Shown here piece by piece: positions 18,558 to 27,947 of a stretch of 64,000 bases of DNA (the stretch's first letter is position 1; each line of letters starts with the position of its first letter). Below the pieces are notes generated by a model. It ran no database searches. It had not been told where the DNA came from and saw nothing but the letters and a program-made list of their open reading frames with translations. A program made the translations under genes and the position numbers. The stretch is from CAXBCP01 sp963977005 (GTDB lineage: Bacteria > Pseudomonadota > Alphaproteobacteria > MPNO01 > UBA830), in contig CAXBMQ010000003.1 in assembly GCA_963977005.1 (NCBI GenBank), forward strand, positions 194,971 through 258,970, read 5' to 3'.

Positions 18558-19670
18558 ATGAACACCCTCGGTATCGCCAAAACGCCCGCGGATACGCGCG
18601 TCATCGTTGCCATGTCGGGCGGCGTCGACAGTTCTGTCACGGCCGCCCTGCTGGCGGAGGAGGGATATGACGTCGTGGGCGTGACGCTTCAGCTCTACGA
18701 CCACGGCGAAGCGGTGAAGCGCGAAAAGGCCTGTTGCGCCGGCCAGGATATCTTTGATGCCAAGCGGGTGGCCGAATCCGTGGGCATCCCGCACTACGTC
18801 CTGAACTACGAATCGCGGTTCCGCGAGGATGTGATCGACGCCTTTGCCGACAGCTACATCAATGGCGAGACCCCGATTCCCTGCGTTTTGTGCAACCAGA
18901 CGGTCAAGTTCCGCGACCTGCTCAAAACGGCGAAGGACCTGCAGGGGGATGCGCTTGCGACCGGCCATTATATCCAGCGCGTTGGCACGGACGGCCCCGC
19001 GGAACTGTGCCGTGCCGTGGATGCCGGCCGCGACCAGAGCTATTTCCTGTTCGCGACGACCCAGGACCAGGCGGATTTCCTGCGTTTTCCCCTTGGCGGC
19101 ATGCCGAAGGACGAAGTCCGGGCGCATGCGGAGCGGTTCAACCTGCCCGTCGCGACCAAGCCCGACAGCCAGGATATCTGTTTCGTGCCCGATGGAGATT
19201 ACGCGTCCGTCGTGGCTAAAATCCGCCCGGGTGCCATCGATCCCGGCGATATCGTCGATCTGGACGGCAACGTGCTCGGCCGTCATGAGGGGATTATCAA
19301 TTTCACCATCGGCCAGCGCCGCGGGATCGGCGTCGGCGGCACGGGCGAGCCGCTCTATGTCATCCGGATCGAGCCCGATACGCATCGGGTGGTTGTCGGG
19401 CCGGGATCGGCGCTGGGCCAGCAGACCGTTCGTCTTTCCGGCCTGAACTGGCTGGGCGATGCCGACGCGCCGGGACGCGACGTGCGCATCTCGGCGAAGG
19501 TCCGCTCGACCCAGGCGCCGGTACCCGCCATGCTCAGGATCAACGAGACCGGCAGCACTGCCGTCGTCACGCTGGATACGCCCGAACGCGCGGTCGCGCC
19601 GGGGCAGGCATGCGTTTTCTATGACGGCGAGCGCCTTCTCGGCGGTGGCTGGATCCAGCGGGCGGCGTGA
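18558..19670 (+). CDS. mnmA: tRNA-specific 2-thiouridylase MnmA
   Basis: 370 residues from the ATG at 18558. PP-loop SGGVDSS is at residues 20-26; the catalytic Cys pair is Cys112 in IPCVLCNQTVKF and the later Cys in DSQDICFVPDGDY. The C-terminal beta-barrel domain is present. The enzyme transfers sulfur to U34 of tRNA-Lys, -Glu and -Gln via an adenylated intermediate. An in-frame start 61 codons upstream is rejected. It ends 12 nt before the convergent isomerase gene. Confidence 0.97.
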   Translation: MNTLGIAKTPADTRVIVAMSGGVDSSVTAALLAEEGYDVVGVTLQLYDHGEAVKREKACCAGQDIFDAKRVAESVGIPHYVLNYESRFREDVIDAFADSYINGETPIPCVLCNQTVKFRDLLKTAKDLQGDALATGHYIQRVGTDGPAELCRAVDAGRDQSYFLFATTQDQADFLRFPLGGMPKDEVRAHAERFNLPVATKPDSQDICFVPDGDYASVVAKIRPGAIDPGDIVDLDGNVLGRHEGIINFTIGQRRGIGVGGTGEPLYVIRIEPDTHRVVVGPGSALGQQTVRLSGLNWLGDADAPGRDVRISAKVRSTQAPVPAMLRINETGSTAVVTLDTPERAVAPGQACVFYDGERLLGGGWIQRAA

Positions 19671-19682
19671 TCCGTTCGCGGC

Positions 19683-20462
19683 TCAGGCGTTCCGGCTGAA
19701 GGCCGTCATCCAGTCGAGGCCGTTTTCGGTACCATTCACCGGGAAATATTCCGCCGCGACCCATCCGTCATAGCGGGATGCGTCTATGGCCGCGAAGATG
19801 GGTGCGAAATCGATCTTCCCCGTTCCCGGTTCATGGCGGCCCGGCGCATCGGCGAACTGTATATGACCGATCCGGTCCGCGTGCTTTCGATAGGTTTCCA
19901 CCAGCGGCAGGTCCATCATCGCCATGTGATACAGGTCGAACTGCAGCCCAAGATTGGGATGATCGGCGCGGTCGATGATGTCGATCACGGCGTCGGCCGT
20001 GTTCAGAAAAAAGCCGGCGCGATCGACGGTGTTGATCGCTTCGACCACGACGCCGACGCCGATTTCGGCGAACACCGCGGCAGCATGGTGCAGATTACCG
20101 GCGAGGGTCGTTTGCGCCGTGTCGTGATCGACGGACGGCGCACCGGCCAGAATATTGACGTTGCAGGCGCCGAGTGCCTCCGCATAGTCCCGGGCCAGCG
20201 CGACGCTGTCGCGAAAATCGCCGGTCCGGCCGGGCAGGGCGGCATTGCCCTCGCCGCCCTCGACGAAATCGCCGCAGGGCACGTTGATGACCGATACGGC
20301 AAGCGCGTGGTCTTTCAATATCGCGGCCAGCGCGCTGCAGTCGACCTCGTAGGGGAACTGCATTTCGACCGCGCGAAAGCCTGCTTCGGCGGCTGCGCGG
20401 GGCCGGTCGATCAGGTCGTATTCGCGGAACAGGGTCGACAGATTGGCGGAAAATTCGGGCAT
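19683..20462 (-). CDS. Hydroxypyruvate isomerase family TIM-barrel protein
   Basis: 259 residues. It matches the Hyi/OtnI group of the xylose-isomerase-like fold: opening MPEFSANLSTLFREYDLIDR, metal-ligand Glu in VVEAINTVDRAGFFLNT, LQFDLYHMAMM, and C-terminal AAEYFPVNGTENGLDW. Hyi interconverts hydroxypyruvate and tartronate semialdehyde; related OtnI acts on oxo-tetronates, so the exact reaction is open. Monocistronic in appearance, converging on mnmA. Confidence 0.87.
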   Translation of the reverse strand: MPEFSANLSTLFREYDLIDRPRAAAEAGFRAVEMQFPYEVDCSALAAILKDHALAVSVINVPCGDFVEGGEGNAALPGRTGDFRDSVALARDYAEALGACNVNILAGAPSVDHDTAQTTLAGNLHHAAAVFAEIGVGVVVEAINTVDRAGFFLNTADAVIDIIDRADHPNLGLQFDLYHMAMMDLPLVETYRKHADRIGHIQFADAPGRHEPGTGKIDFAPIFAAIDASRYDGWVAAEYFPVNGTENGLDWMTAFSRNA

Positions 20463-20518
20463 GCGGGATATCCGGTGTTTTCGACATATTAAACGGGCCT
20501 GCCGACTGTGACGAATGC

Positions 20519-20547
20519 TTGACGAAATCCGGCCAACCGCTTATATC
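20519..20547 (+). promoter_or_regulatory. Sigma-70-type promoter of tRNA-Met
   Basis: TTGACG at 20519-20524 and TATATC at 20542-20547 with a 17-nt spacer; the mature tRNA begins 12 nt after the -10 box. This near-consensus pair is read directly. Confidence 0.75.
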
Positions 20548-20559
20548 CGGCCCCCTTAT

Positions 20560-20636
20560 GGCGGGGTAGCTCAGCTGGTTAGAGCAGCGGAATCATAATC
20601 CGCGTGTCGGGGGTTCAAGTCCCTCTCCCGCTACCA
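20560..20636 (+). tRNA. tRNA-Met (CAT), elongator
   Basis: 77 nt with encoded CCA. Acceptor GGCGGGG pairs with TCCCGCT, the anticodon stem GCGGA/TCCGC encloses loop ATCATAA with anticodon CAT, and the T loop is TTCAAGT. The body matches alphaproteobacterial elongator tRNA-Met rather than initiator (it has the 1-72 pair) or Ile2. Its 3' end is the apparent integration site of the downstream haem island. Confidence 0.95.
20618..20636 (+). repeat. attL-like direct repeat (3' end of tRNA-Met)
   Basis: The 16-base core AGTCCCTCTCCCGCTA (20618-20633) within the tRNA T-arm and acceptor recurs exactly at 29680-29695. One mismatch follows (CCA versus TCA). A tRNA 3' end duplicated at a distance is the classic footprint of tyrosine-integrase insertion. 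Confidence 0.75.
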
Positions 20637-20649
20637 TTTTTTTCGAATT

Positions 20650-20685
20650 AGCCCTGCAACATTCAAGTGTTGCGGGGCTTTTTTC
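20650..20685 (+). terminator. Rho-independent terminator after tRNA-Met
   Basis: 12-bp stem AGCCCTGCAACA / TGTTGCGGGGCT (one G-T wobble) with a 6-nt loop, followed by TTTTT. Confidence 0.9.
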
Positions 20686-20726
20686 TGTGTCTCGATCGCA
20701 CAGGCGGTCCCGGAGAAAATACCCTC

Positions 20727-20755
20727 TTGCAATTGCGAACTACTCGCATTATCAA
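20727..20755 (+). promoter_or_regulatory. Candidate Fur-like operator/promoter of the haem operon
   Basis: The palindrome TGCGA (20734-20738), 5 nt, TCGCA (20744-20748) is embedded in an AT-richer flank ending CATTATCA. This resembles alphaproteobacterial Fur boxes. A possible -35 TTGCAA (20727-20732) and a weak -10 TTATCA (20749-20754) overlap it, as expected for an iron-repressed promoter. It lies about 95 nt before hemP. Assigned by pattern and context only. Confidence 0.5.
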
Positions 20756-20849
20756 CGAGCACGCTCAAGACGGCGGCCAACTCGCCGGAACGGGGTAGCG
20801 GGATTAATCAGAGGTCGCGCTTGGTAATCGCCATGAAGGCAGGGGTGAC

Positions 20850-21044
20850 ATGAACGAAGTCGGTCGAACGCCGGGCTCACGCGACACAAAAGACAGCGGC
20901 ACCCGCTCTGACGTCGGTCGGCGCGTTCGGGAACTGACCAGCGACGAACTTCTCCAGGGCGCGGCGGAAATTCTGATCCGGCATGGGCAGGATCAGTACA
21001 GGCTTCGGTCAACCAGCAAGGGAAAGCTTATCCTGACCAAATGA
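20850..21044 (+). CDS. hemP: Hemin uptake protein HemP
   Basis: 64 residues. The C-terminal half carries the HemP/HmuP signature: LLQGAAEILIRHG followed by YRLRSTSKGKLILTK. AGGGGTG precedes the ATG. In rhizobia the homologue HmuP is needed for transcription of the haem receptor gene, which is the next gene here. First gene of the haem cluster, just downstream of the Fur-like site. Confidence 0.9.
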   Translation: MNEVGRTPGSRDTKDSGTRSDVGRRVRELTSDELLQGAAEILIRHGQDQYRLRSTSKGKLILTK

Positions 21045-21171
21045 ACCTCCCGGCGAATCTGCCGGCTCAACATATTCAAGACAACACACCCCTCAGCCAG
21101 CCACCAATAAGACCATCGCGGTCACGGCAGCCAGCCACAGGCAGCAAAAACATGCGATGGAGAACGAACAC

Positions 21172-23295
21172 ATGGTGGCGACACACGCTTCTTACAGACG
21201 AATTTACGGCGCGCTTGCGTGCGCGCTTGCGGTAATCGGGATCGCGGTTGCGACAGCATCCGCTCAAACGACCGGCACTTCCGATACGGGTGGCGATGCC
21301 CATGTCACGAACCTGCCGTCGATCTCCGTGACGGCCACCCGGAACCCGATAGAAGTCTTTGAATACCCCGGTATGGTAACGGTCGTCGGCCGGGACAGCG
21401 CGGCGGAAACCCAGCCGGCATCGATTGACGATCTGCTTCGTCAGGTGCCGGGCCTCGATTTCAGTAACGGTCCCAGGCGTACCGGGGAGAGCCCCAGCAT
21501 TCGCGGCTTCAGCGGTCCCGATGTCATCGTGCTGATAGACGGTGCCCGGCAGAATCTCGAATCGGGCCATGACGGTCGTTTCTTTGTCGATCCGTTTTTC
21601 CTGACCGAGGCGGAGGTCGTCCGCGGGTCCAGCTCCGCGCTGTATGGCAGCGGTGGAACCGGCGGTGTGATTGCCCTGCGTTCGGTCGAGGCCGGGGATC
21701 TGCTCAAAGGCGGCCAGAAATACGGTGTCGAGACCTTTGCCGGCTTTCAGGGTGTGAACGATGAATGGAGTACCGGCGGCCTCGCGTTCAGTAAGCCCGT
21801 CAGCAATGCCGAACTGCTGGGCGGGGTGGTTTATCGCAATTCAGACGATATCGAACTCGCTTCCGGCGAACGCCGCCAATCCCGCGACCGTATCACCAGC
21901 GCGTTGATCAATGGCAGCGTGGTCGCCCACGAGGACCATGAATTCAAGCTGTCTCTCAAACGGTTCAATAACGATGCGATCGAGCCGAATAACGGGCAGT
22001 CGGCGACAGACACCGACGCGGTTGAAAAGGATATCCGAACCGACGAGGGGCAAATCGCCTACGCATATGCGAACCCGACCAACCAGTGGATCGATCTGAA
22101 GGCATTGCTCTATGCCAACCACACGCAGATCGAGGAAACCGCGATTGAGCCGACATCGACAACGGCGGTCGGGGATGTCGATATCCGACAGCTCAGCACG
22201 GTGGGGTTCCGGGTCGATAACCGTTCCCGCTTCGAACTCTCGGATTCCGTTTTGTCGGTCTTTACCTATGGGGCGGAAGCGTATCGCGATTCTGCCGATG
22301 GTGCGACAAATGGCGCGGCCCGGTCCGGCGTTCCGTCCGCCACCTCGGATTTTGCGGGGGTGTTTGTCCAGGGACAGTTCGAATTCGAGGAAATTCTCGG
22401 TTCCGGTGTCGGTGCGACTCTGATCCCGGGCGTCCGCTATGATTCATACGAATCGAACAGCAGCTCGTCTGCGACCGACAACAAATCTGATGAAATATCG
22501 CCAAAACTGGCGCTGCAGGTGCGACCGGTCGAGCAGTTGTCGCTGTTTGGCAGCGCGGCCCGTGCGTTCCGGGCGCCGAATCTGAACGAACTGTTTCCGA
22601 CCGGTACCCATTTCGTCATTCCCGGTTTCGGGACGAACAGTTTCGTTTCCAGCCCCGATCTGAAACCGCAGACAACGGACACGTTCGAAGTCGGCGCGGG
22701 ACTTCGGTTCAAATCCGTGCTGCGGCGGAACGACACCGCGCAGATCAAGGCGACGCGTTTCTGGGTCAAGGGCGACAACTTTATCGATACGGTCGTCACG
22801 CAGCCAAGCCCGCCCGCGTGTTTTCCGCCCAACTGTAACGGCACCACGCGGAACGTGAATGTGCCGAATGCCGAACTGTTCGGCACGGAAATCGAAGGGT
22901 CGTACGAATCCGATCGCGCCCTCGTCCAGGTCGGCTTCAGCCGCGTTCATGGTGAAAATGCCGACACGGGAGAGTATCTCGGATCTATCACGCCGGCCAA
23001 ATTCACCCTGCACGGGGCCGCGAAACTGGCGGAATATTCGGCGCGGGTTGGCGTGAAAATGACGCACGCATCCGATTTCACGCGGACGACCGATTCATCG
23101 CTGATGCTGGATGAGTGCACCGTTTTCGACCTCTATGCCCGCTGGACGGCAGATGAAAATTCGGTGCTTCGCGGACTCTCGGTCACGGTCGGCGCCGATA
23201 ACGTCTTCGATTCCGTCTATTCCCGCACAGCGTCCGGCGCGCATGAGCCCGGACGAAACGTCAAGGGAACCATCGCCTACACGATCAAATGGTAG
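21172..23295 (+). CDS. TonB-dependent haem/haemoglobin receptor
   Basis: 707 residues from the ATG at 21172, which has GGAG 9 nt upstream; the ATG at 21157 lacks one. Signal peptide ends near ATASAQ. A TonB box SISVTATR lies near the mature N-terminus, then the plug domain (LRQVPGLDF, VLIDGARQN) and a 22-strand barrel. The FRAP-type haem-receptor motif appears as FRAPNLNELF, and the C-terminus ends in an aromatic-residue strand (IAYTIKW). It imports haem across the outer membrane using the ExbB/ExbD/TonB complex encoded downstream. The gene symbol (hmuR, hemR, bhuR or other) is not certain. Confidence 0.92.
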   Translation: MVATHASYRRIYGALACALAVIGIAVATASAQTTGTSDTGGDAHVTNLPSISVTATRNPIEVFEYPGMVTVVGRDSAAETQPASIDDLLRQVPGLDFSNGPRRTGESPSIRGFSGPDVIVLIDGARQNLESGHDGRFFVDPFFLTEAEVVRGSSSALYGSGGTGGVIALRSVEAGDLLKGGQKYGVETFAGFQGVNDEWSTGGLAFSKPVSNAELLGGVVYRNSDDIELASGERRQSRDRITSALINGSVVAHEDHEFKLSLKRFNNDAIEPNNGQSATDTDAVEKDIRTDEGQIAYAYANPTNQWIDLKALLYANHTQIEETAIEPTSTTAVGDVDIRQLSTVGFRVDNRSRFELSDSVLSVFTYGAEAYRDSADGATNGAARSGVPSATSDFAGVFVQGQFEFEEILGSGVGATLIPGVRYDSYESNSSSSATDNKSDEISPKLALQVRPVEQLSLFGSAARAFRAPNLNELFPTGTHFVIPGFGTNSFVSSPDLKPQTTDTFEVGAGLRFKSVLRRNDTAQIKATRFWVKGDNFIDTVVTQPSPPACFPPNCNGTTRNVNVPNAELFGTEIEGSYESDRALVQVGFSRVHGENADTGEYLGSITPAKFTLHGAAKLAEYSARVGVKMTHASDFTRTTDSSLMLDECTVFDLYARWTADENSVLRGLSVTVGADNVFDSVYSRTASGAHEPGRNVKGTIAYTIKW

Positions 23296-23334
23296 CCGTC
23301 CGAAACACTGGAAAAGGAAAATAGGAAAGCGCAA

Positions 23335-24402
23335 ATGGCAGATGCATCGGTACTTCAGACACAGGAAACACCCGACTTGAGATCACGCTGGCTGGCGTTG
23401 AAAGAAGCGGAGCCAACCGCCCGCGCGAAGGACGCTGCTCGAAAGCTTGGCGTTACCGAGGCGGAACTCGTCGCCTGCAGGTGCGGCGACGGGGTGCGGC
23501 GGCTACACGGGCCATGGGGAGATCTGCTGCAGGACCTGCCGTCTCTGGGCGAGGTGATGACGCTGACGCGGAACGAACATGTCGTGCATGAAAAGCACGG
23601 CACTTTCGGCAATGTCTCGGTCGCCCGGTCGATGGGCCTCGTGCTCAACGGGGAAATCGACCTGCGCGTCATGCTGAGCCAGTGGGGCAGCGGGTTCGCC
23701 GTGACGGAGGAACTGTCCAGCGGATTGCGTCACAGCCTGCAGTTCTTTGGTCCCGACGGCACGGCGATCCACAAGATCTATGTGCCGAAAGATGACAACG
23801 CGACGGCTTATGAGGATCTCGTCGGGAAGTATATTGCGGACGACCAGGGACCGGATCTGTCAGTCGTTCCGCGCCCGGCGCCGCGAGCCGAAAAACCGGA
23901 CAGCGAAATCCGTGTCGAAGAGATGCGCGATGCCTGGCGCGCGCTCGATGACGTCCACGACTTCATGATTATGTTGCGTAAATACAAAGTCAGCCGCACC
24001 CAGGCGATGCGTCTTGTGGGGGACGACCTGGCCTGGCGCGTCGAGCCGGAATCTTTTGTCCGGGCGCTGGAAGAGGCCGCGAGCTCAGGCCTGTCGATCA
24101 TGATCTTCGTCGGTAGCCCCGGGGTGATCCAAATTCATACCGGCAGGGTCGAAAAACTCCGGCGTGTCAGTGAGTGGTTCAATGTTCTCGACCCGCGTTT
24201 CAATCTCCACCTGAAAGACGGCGATATCGCCTCTGCCTGGGTTGTCCGGAAGCCCACCAGGGACGGAATCGTGACATCCCTGGAGATATTCAACAGGGAT
24301 AACGAACAGATCGCGCTGATGTTCGGTGAACGCCATGAAGGCGACCCTGAAAACACAGTCTGGCGCGACCTCGCCGAATCTCTCGAAAAGCTCACGCCAT
24401 GA
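23335..24402 (+). CDS. hmuS: Hemin-degrading/haem-trafficking protein HemS family
   Basis: 355 residues made of two homologous halves, as in HemS/ChuS/HmuS. N-terminal half: LGVTEAELVACRCGDGVRRL, VMTLTRNEHVVHEKHG; C-terminal half: FVGSPGVIQIHTGRVEKL, FNLHLKDGDIASAWVVRKP. It receives haem in the cytoplasm and in several species releases its iron. The stop overlaps the hmuT start (ATGA), indicating translational coupling. Confidence 0.93.
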   Translation: MADASVLQTQETPDLRSRWLALKEAEPTARAKDAARKLGVTEAELVACRCGDGVRRLHGPWGDLLQDLPSLGEVMTLTRNEHVVHEKHGTFGNVSVARSMGLVLNGEIDLRVMLSQWGSGFAVTEELSSGLRHSLQFFGPDGTAIHKIYVPKDDNATAYEDLVGKYIADDQGPDLSVVPRPAPRAEKPDSEIRVEEMRDAWRALDDVHDFMIMLRKYKVSRTQAMRLVGDDLAWRVEPESFVRALEEAASSGLSIMIFVGSPGVIQIHTGRVEKLRRVSEWFNVLDPRFNLHLKDGDIASAWVVRKPTRDGIVTSLEIFNRDNEQIALMFGERHEGDPENTVWRDLAESLEKLTP

Positions 24403-25271
24403 ACAGTCGGTTCGCAATATCCCTTGTTTGCGCCGCGATCGTCCTGTCGGCGGCGACGGCACGGGCGGAAAGCGCAGAGCGGATCGTCTCGGTCGGAGGT
24501 GCGGTGACCGAAATCCTCTATGCGCTGGGGAAGGGCAAGAACATCGTCGCGGTCGATACCACAAGTTCTTTCCCGGTCGCGACAAAGGCCAAAGCCAAGC
24601 TCGGTTACCTTCGGGCGTTGGCAGTCGAGCCCATCATTGCGATGAACCCGACGATGGTGATCGCCGACGGAGATGCAGGCCCGCCAACAGTGCTGCAGCA
24701 GCTGCGAGAAGCCGGGATAAGGCTGGTTCTGGCGCCCAACGAGCCGACGGTTCAGAATATTTACGCAAAAATCGCCACCGTCGCCGCCGCCGTGGATCGC
24801 GAACCAGAGGGAACGGCGATGATCGCAGAGCTGAAGTCCGAGTTGCGGGGCTTGAGCAAGGTGATCGCCCGTTTGGCGGAGAAACCGCGGGTTTTGTTTT
24901 TGCTGTCCATAGGGCGTGGCTCGCCGCTTGCCGGCGGCAACGAAACGACGGCCGATACGATTATCGGACTGGCGGGTGGCGTCAATGCCGCTGCCGGTTT
25001 CACAAAGTACAAACCGGTCCCGCCGGAAGCTGTTGTCGCCGCACGACCCGATATCCTTCTGGTGACGAACCGGACGCTCCGCCTCTTGGGCGGCCGGGAA
25101 AAACTGCTTGCCCGTCCGGAGATCGCGGCGACGCCGGCGGGCCGGACCGGGCGTATTGTCTCGATGGACGGTCTTCTTATGCTGGGGTTCGGTCCGAGAA
25201 CGGCTGCCGCCGTGCGCGCGCTTGCCAAGGAACTTCATCCCGACCTGTCGCTTGCAGAATCGGCGCGATGA
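24399..25271 (+). CDS. hmuT: Haem ABC transporter periplasmic binding protein HmuT
   Basis: 290 residues with signal peptide (ISLVCAAIVLSAATARA). The mature start RIVSVGGAVTEILYALG and the SLGY-like SVEPIIAMNP segment match class III haem-binding proteins. It carries haem from the receptor to the inner-membrane permease. Positioned between hmuS and hmuU as in rhizobial and enterobacterial haem operons. Confidence 0.93.
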   Translation: MNSRFAISLVCAAIVLSAATARAESAERIVSVGGAVTEILYALGKGKNIVAVDTTSSFPVATKAKAKLGYLRALAVEPIIAMNPTMVIADGDAGPPTVLQQLREAGIRLVLAPNEPTVQNIYAKIATVAAAVDREPEGTAMIAELKSELRGLSKVIARLAEKPRVLFLLSIGRGSPLAGGNETTADTIIGLAGGVNAAAGFTKYKPVPPEAVVAARPDILLVTNRTLRLLGGREKLLARPEIAATPAGRTGRIVSMDGLLMLGFGPRTAAAVRALAKELHPDLSLAESAR

Positions 25272-25302
25272 CTTTCCGCCGCTACACAGTCGGAATCAGC
25301 GA

Positions 25303-26397
25303 ATGACTGCCGGGATCGTCCTTGGCGGTGCGACGCGGCGCCAGCGCTCATCGGAGGATCGCCGCCGTCTCGGGCTGCTCGCCGGCGGGGCTCTTGTGTT
25401 CGTTGCGAGTTTCGTGCTTGCCGCAGGGTATGGTGCCGTGGGAATCGCGCCGGCCCAGATAGCGGCGATTGTGCTCAAACCGGTCGGCATTGATCCGGGG
25501 TGGATGTTCAGCCCGGTGCAGGAATCGGTTTTCTGGGCGATCCGGTTGCCGCGTGCCTGCCTTGCCGTGCTTTCCGGCGCGGCGCTCGCCGTGTCAGGCG
25601 CTGCGCTGCAGGGACTGTTCAGGAACCCGCTTGCCGATCCGGCGCTTATCGGCGTGTCCAACGGTGCAGCGCTGGGGGGTGTGGCTGCGATCGTGTTCGG
25701 CGCCAGTGTCACGGTGTCCTGGTTTCCGCCCGAATACCGCCTGCCCATCGCCGCCTTTGCCGGGGGTCTCGCGGCTGTCTGGCTGGTAAACCGGCTGGCG
25801 ACCCGGCAGGGCCATACCGATGTGCCGACGATGTTGCTTGCCGGTGTCGCGTTAAATGCGATGGCGGGGGCCGGCATCGGCGCATTCGTTTTCGTAAGCG
25901 ACGACCAGCAGCTTCGCGAACTGAATTTCTGGCTACTCGGCAGTCTGGGCAGCATCACCTGGGATCGATTGGCGCCGGTCGCGCTGATTGCAATGCCGGG
26001 AATTGTCTGCCTGTTTGCGTTCGCCCGGTTTCTGGATGCCATGCTGCTTGGGGAGTCCGAGACCATGTATCTCGGCTTCGAGGTCGAGCGGACAAAAAAA
26101 CTGATCATTGTCTGCGCGGCTGTCTGTACGGGCGCCACTGTGTCGGCGACGGGCGTTATCGGGTTTATCGGGCTCGTCGTGCCCCATGTCGTCCGCATGA
26201 TTGCCGGCCCGGGGCACAAAATGCTGTTACCGCTGTCGGTCCTGGTGGGGGCATCGCTGATGCTGATTGCCGACATTGTCGCGCGCACGGCGGTTCTGCC
26301 CGCGGAATTGCCCATCGGTATCGTTACGGCATGCGTCGGGGGACCGTTCTTCATCTGGCTGCTGATGCGACAATACGGGGTCGGCAGATGGTCGTGA
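25303..26397 (+). CDS. hmuU: Haem ABC transporter permease HmuU (FecCD family)
   Basis: 364 residues from the ATG at 25303; an in-frame start at 25108 is rejected as it lies inside hmuT. FecCD features: RLPRACLAVLSGAALAVSGA, LFRNPLADPALIGVSNGAALG, and C-terminal GFIGLVVPHVVRMIAGPGHK. About ten membrane spans. Overlaps hmuV by 10 nt. Confidence 0.94.
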   Translation: MTAGIVLGGATRRQRSSEDRRRLGLLAGGALVFVASFVLAAGYGAVGIAPAQIAAIVLKPVGIDPGWMFSPVQESVFWAIRLPRACLAVLSGAALAVSGAALQGLFRNPLADPALIGVSNGAALGGVAAIVFGASVTVSWFPPEYRLPIAAFAGGLAAVWLVNRLATRQGHTDVPTMLLAGVALNAMAGAGIGAFVFVSDDQQLRELNFWLLGSLGSITWDRLAPVALIAMPGIVCLFAFARFLDAMLLGESETMYLGFEVERTKKLIIVCAAVCTGATVSATGVIGFIGLVVPHVVRMIAGPGHKMLLPLSVLVGASLMLIADIVARTAVLPAELPIGIVTACVGGPFFIWLLMRQYGVGRWS

Positions 26398-27188
26398 TCG
26401 AGTCGGTGGGCGCGACGGTGCGGGTCGGGGATGCGGTGCTGCTGGACCGGGCAGATTTTTCCGTCGACGCGGGTCGGTTCGCCGCAATCCTCGGCCCCAA
26501 CGGCGCTGGAAAATCCACCTTGATGAAAGTGCTTGCCGGAAGCCTTCAGCCGGACCCGGGAAACGTCAGGCTGTGCGGAAGAGCATTACGGGATTGGTCG
26601 CGCCGCGATTCGTCGCGATTGCGCGCGGTATTGTCTCAACGCACGGACCTGACCTTTCCCTTCTCGGTCCGGGATGTCGTGTTGCTCGGACGAAGCCCCT
26701 ATGCGGGACAGACCGGGCGTAACACCGATATCGCCATCGCCGAATCCACGATGGAGATGTGCGGAATCGCCCATCTGGCAGCGCGGATTTATCCGACACT
26801 TTCCGGCGGCGAACAACAGCGCGTGCAACTGGCCCGGGTGCTGGCCCAGCTTCACCGTAGCGGCGCGGATTTCAACGATTGCAGTGGGCAGGTGTTACTG
26901 CTGGACGAACCGACATCGAGCCTGGATATCGCACATCAGCATGCAATCCTGGAACTTGCGCGCGATCTGACCGCCCGCGGGATGGCGGTTGCCGCCGTGC
27001 TCCACGACCTGAATCTCGCGGCGATGTTTGCCGACAGTGTGCATCTGATGAAAGAGGCGCGAATTGTCGAAGCCGGCCCTCCGGCAGAGATCATTCGCCC
27101 CGAAAGCGTGAAGTCGATCTTCGATATCGCCGTCCGGCTGGTTCCGCAGGCGGGAAATACACCGCCATTCGTCGTCCCCGCGTTTTAG
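26388..27188 (+). CDS. hmuV: Haem ABC transporter ATP-binding protein HmuV
   Basis: 266 residues from the ATG at 26388. Walker A GPNGAGKST, Q-loop VLSQRTDLTFPFSV, signature LSGGEQQRVQLARVLAQL, Walker B VLLLDEPTSSLD and H-loop LHDLNLA are present. It energises HmuU. Confidence 0.95.
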   Translation: MVVIESVGATVRVGDAVLLDRADFSVDAGRFAAILGPNGAGKSTLMKVLAGSLQPDPGNVRLCGRALRDWSRRDSSRLRAVLSQRTDLTFPFSVRDVVLLGRSPYAGQTGRNTDIAIAESTMEMCGIAHLAARIYPTLSGGEQQRVQLARVLAQLHRSGADFNDCSGQVLLLDEPTSSLDIAHQHAILELARDLTARGMAVAAVLHDLNLAAMFADSVHLMKEARIVEAGPPAEIIRPESVKSIFDIAVRLVPQAGNTPPFVVPAF

Positions 27189-27200
27189 CAGGAAGAAAAA

Positions 27201-27947
27201 ATGGATCCTGAACTCTCCGACATGGTCTACCCGGCGCCGCCTGATCCGGCGAGCGCGCTGATGGCTCAACTTCAGCAGGAGGTCCTGCGCGCCGTTGATG
27301 CCGGCGGTCCGATTGCGGTGCTGCTGGTTCTGATGTCGGTCGCGGTGCTTTCCCTGGTCATCCTGAAGATATGGCAGTTCTCCGCGCTCAGGATTGGGCG
27401 CCGGCAGTTTATCGCCAAGGCGGTCGACCTCCATGTTTCGGGTGACGACGAGGCAGCTTTATCCCTTTTGACGAATACGAAAAACCCGATTGCCCGGGCG
27501 ATGGAAGCGGCAATCCTTGGCCTGCGGCGAAGCGATATCGACCCGAATACGGTGCGCGAAGAAGTCATTCGCATTTCCGATGAGACGCTGTGCGATTTGC
27601 GATCGCATATTCGGGCGCTGGAAGTCGTCGCCGCGCTCAGCCCGCTTCTGGGATTGCTGGGCACGGTGCTGGGGATGATTGCAGTATTCGGCGATATTGC
27701 CGGCGCAGACAGCCGCGTATCGCCGGCACTGCTTTCCGGCGGCATATGGGAAGCGCTCTTGACGACGGCGATAGGGATGGCGGTCGCGATCCCCACGATC
27801 GTCGCGATCAACTGGCTCGAGGGGAGGGTCGAAGGGTTTTCCGCCGCCATGGAGTCCGCCGTTACCCGTCTGTTCACTGCCGATCTCAACCGTTTCGGAA
27901 AGCGCAAGGATGTCGCTGTCGCAAAATTCGCTCAGGCTGCCGAATAG
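27201..27947 (+). CDS. exbB: MotA/TolQ/ExbB proton channel protein
   Basis: 248 residues with three hydrophobic spans (about 33-55, 140-165, 185-205). The family signature LEVVAALSPLLGLLGTVLGM and the following AVFGDIAG are present, as is the TTAIGMAVAIPTIVA third span. It forms the pentameric channel that with ExbD converts the proton gradient into TonB movement. Starts 13 nt after hmuV and overlaps exbD by 38 nt. Confidence 0.93.
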   Translation: MDPELSDMVYPAPPDPASALMAQLQQEVLRAVDAGGPIAVLLVLMSVAVLSLVILKIWQFSALRIGRRQFIAKAVDLHVSGDDEAALSLLTNTKNPIARAMEAAILGLRRSDIDPNTVREEVIRISDETLCDLRSHIRALEVVAALSPLLGLLGTVLGMIAVFGDIAGADSRVSPALLSGGIWEALLTTAIGMAVAIPTIVAINWLEGRVEGFSAAMESAVTRLFTADLNRFGKRKDVAVAKFAQAAE

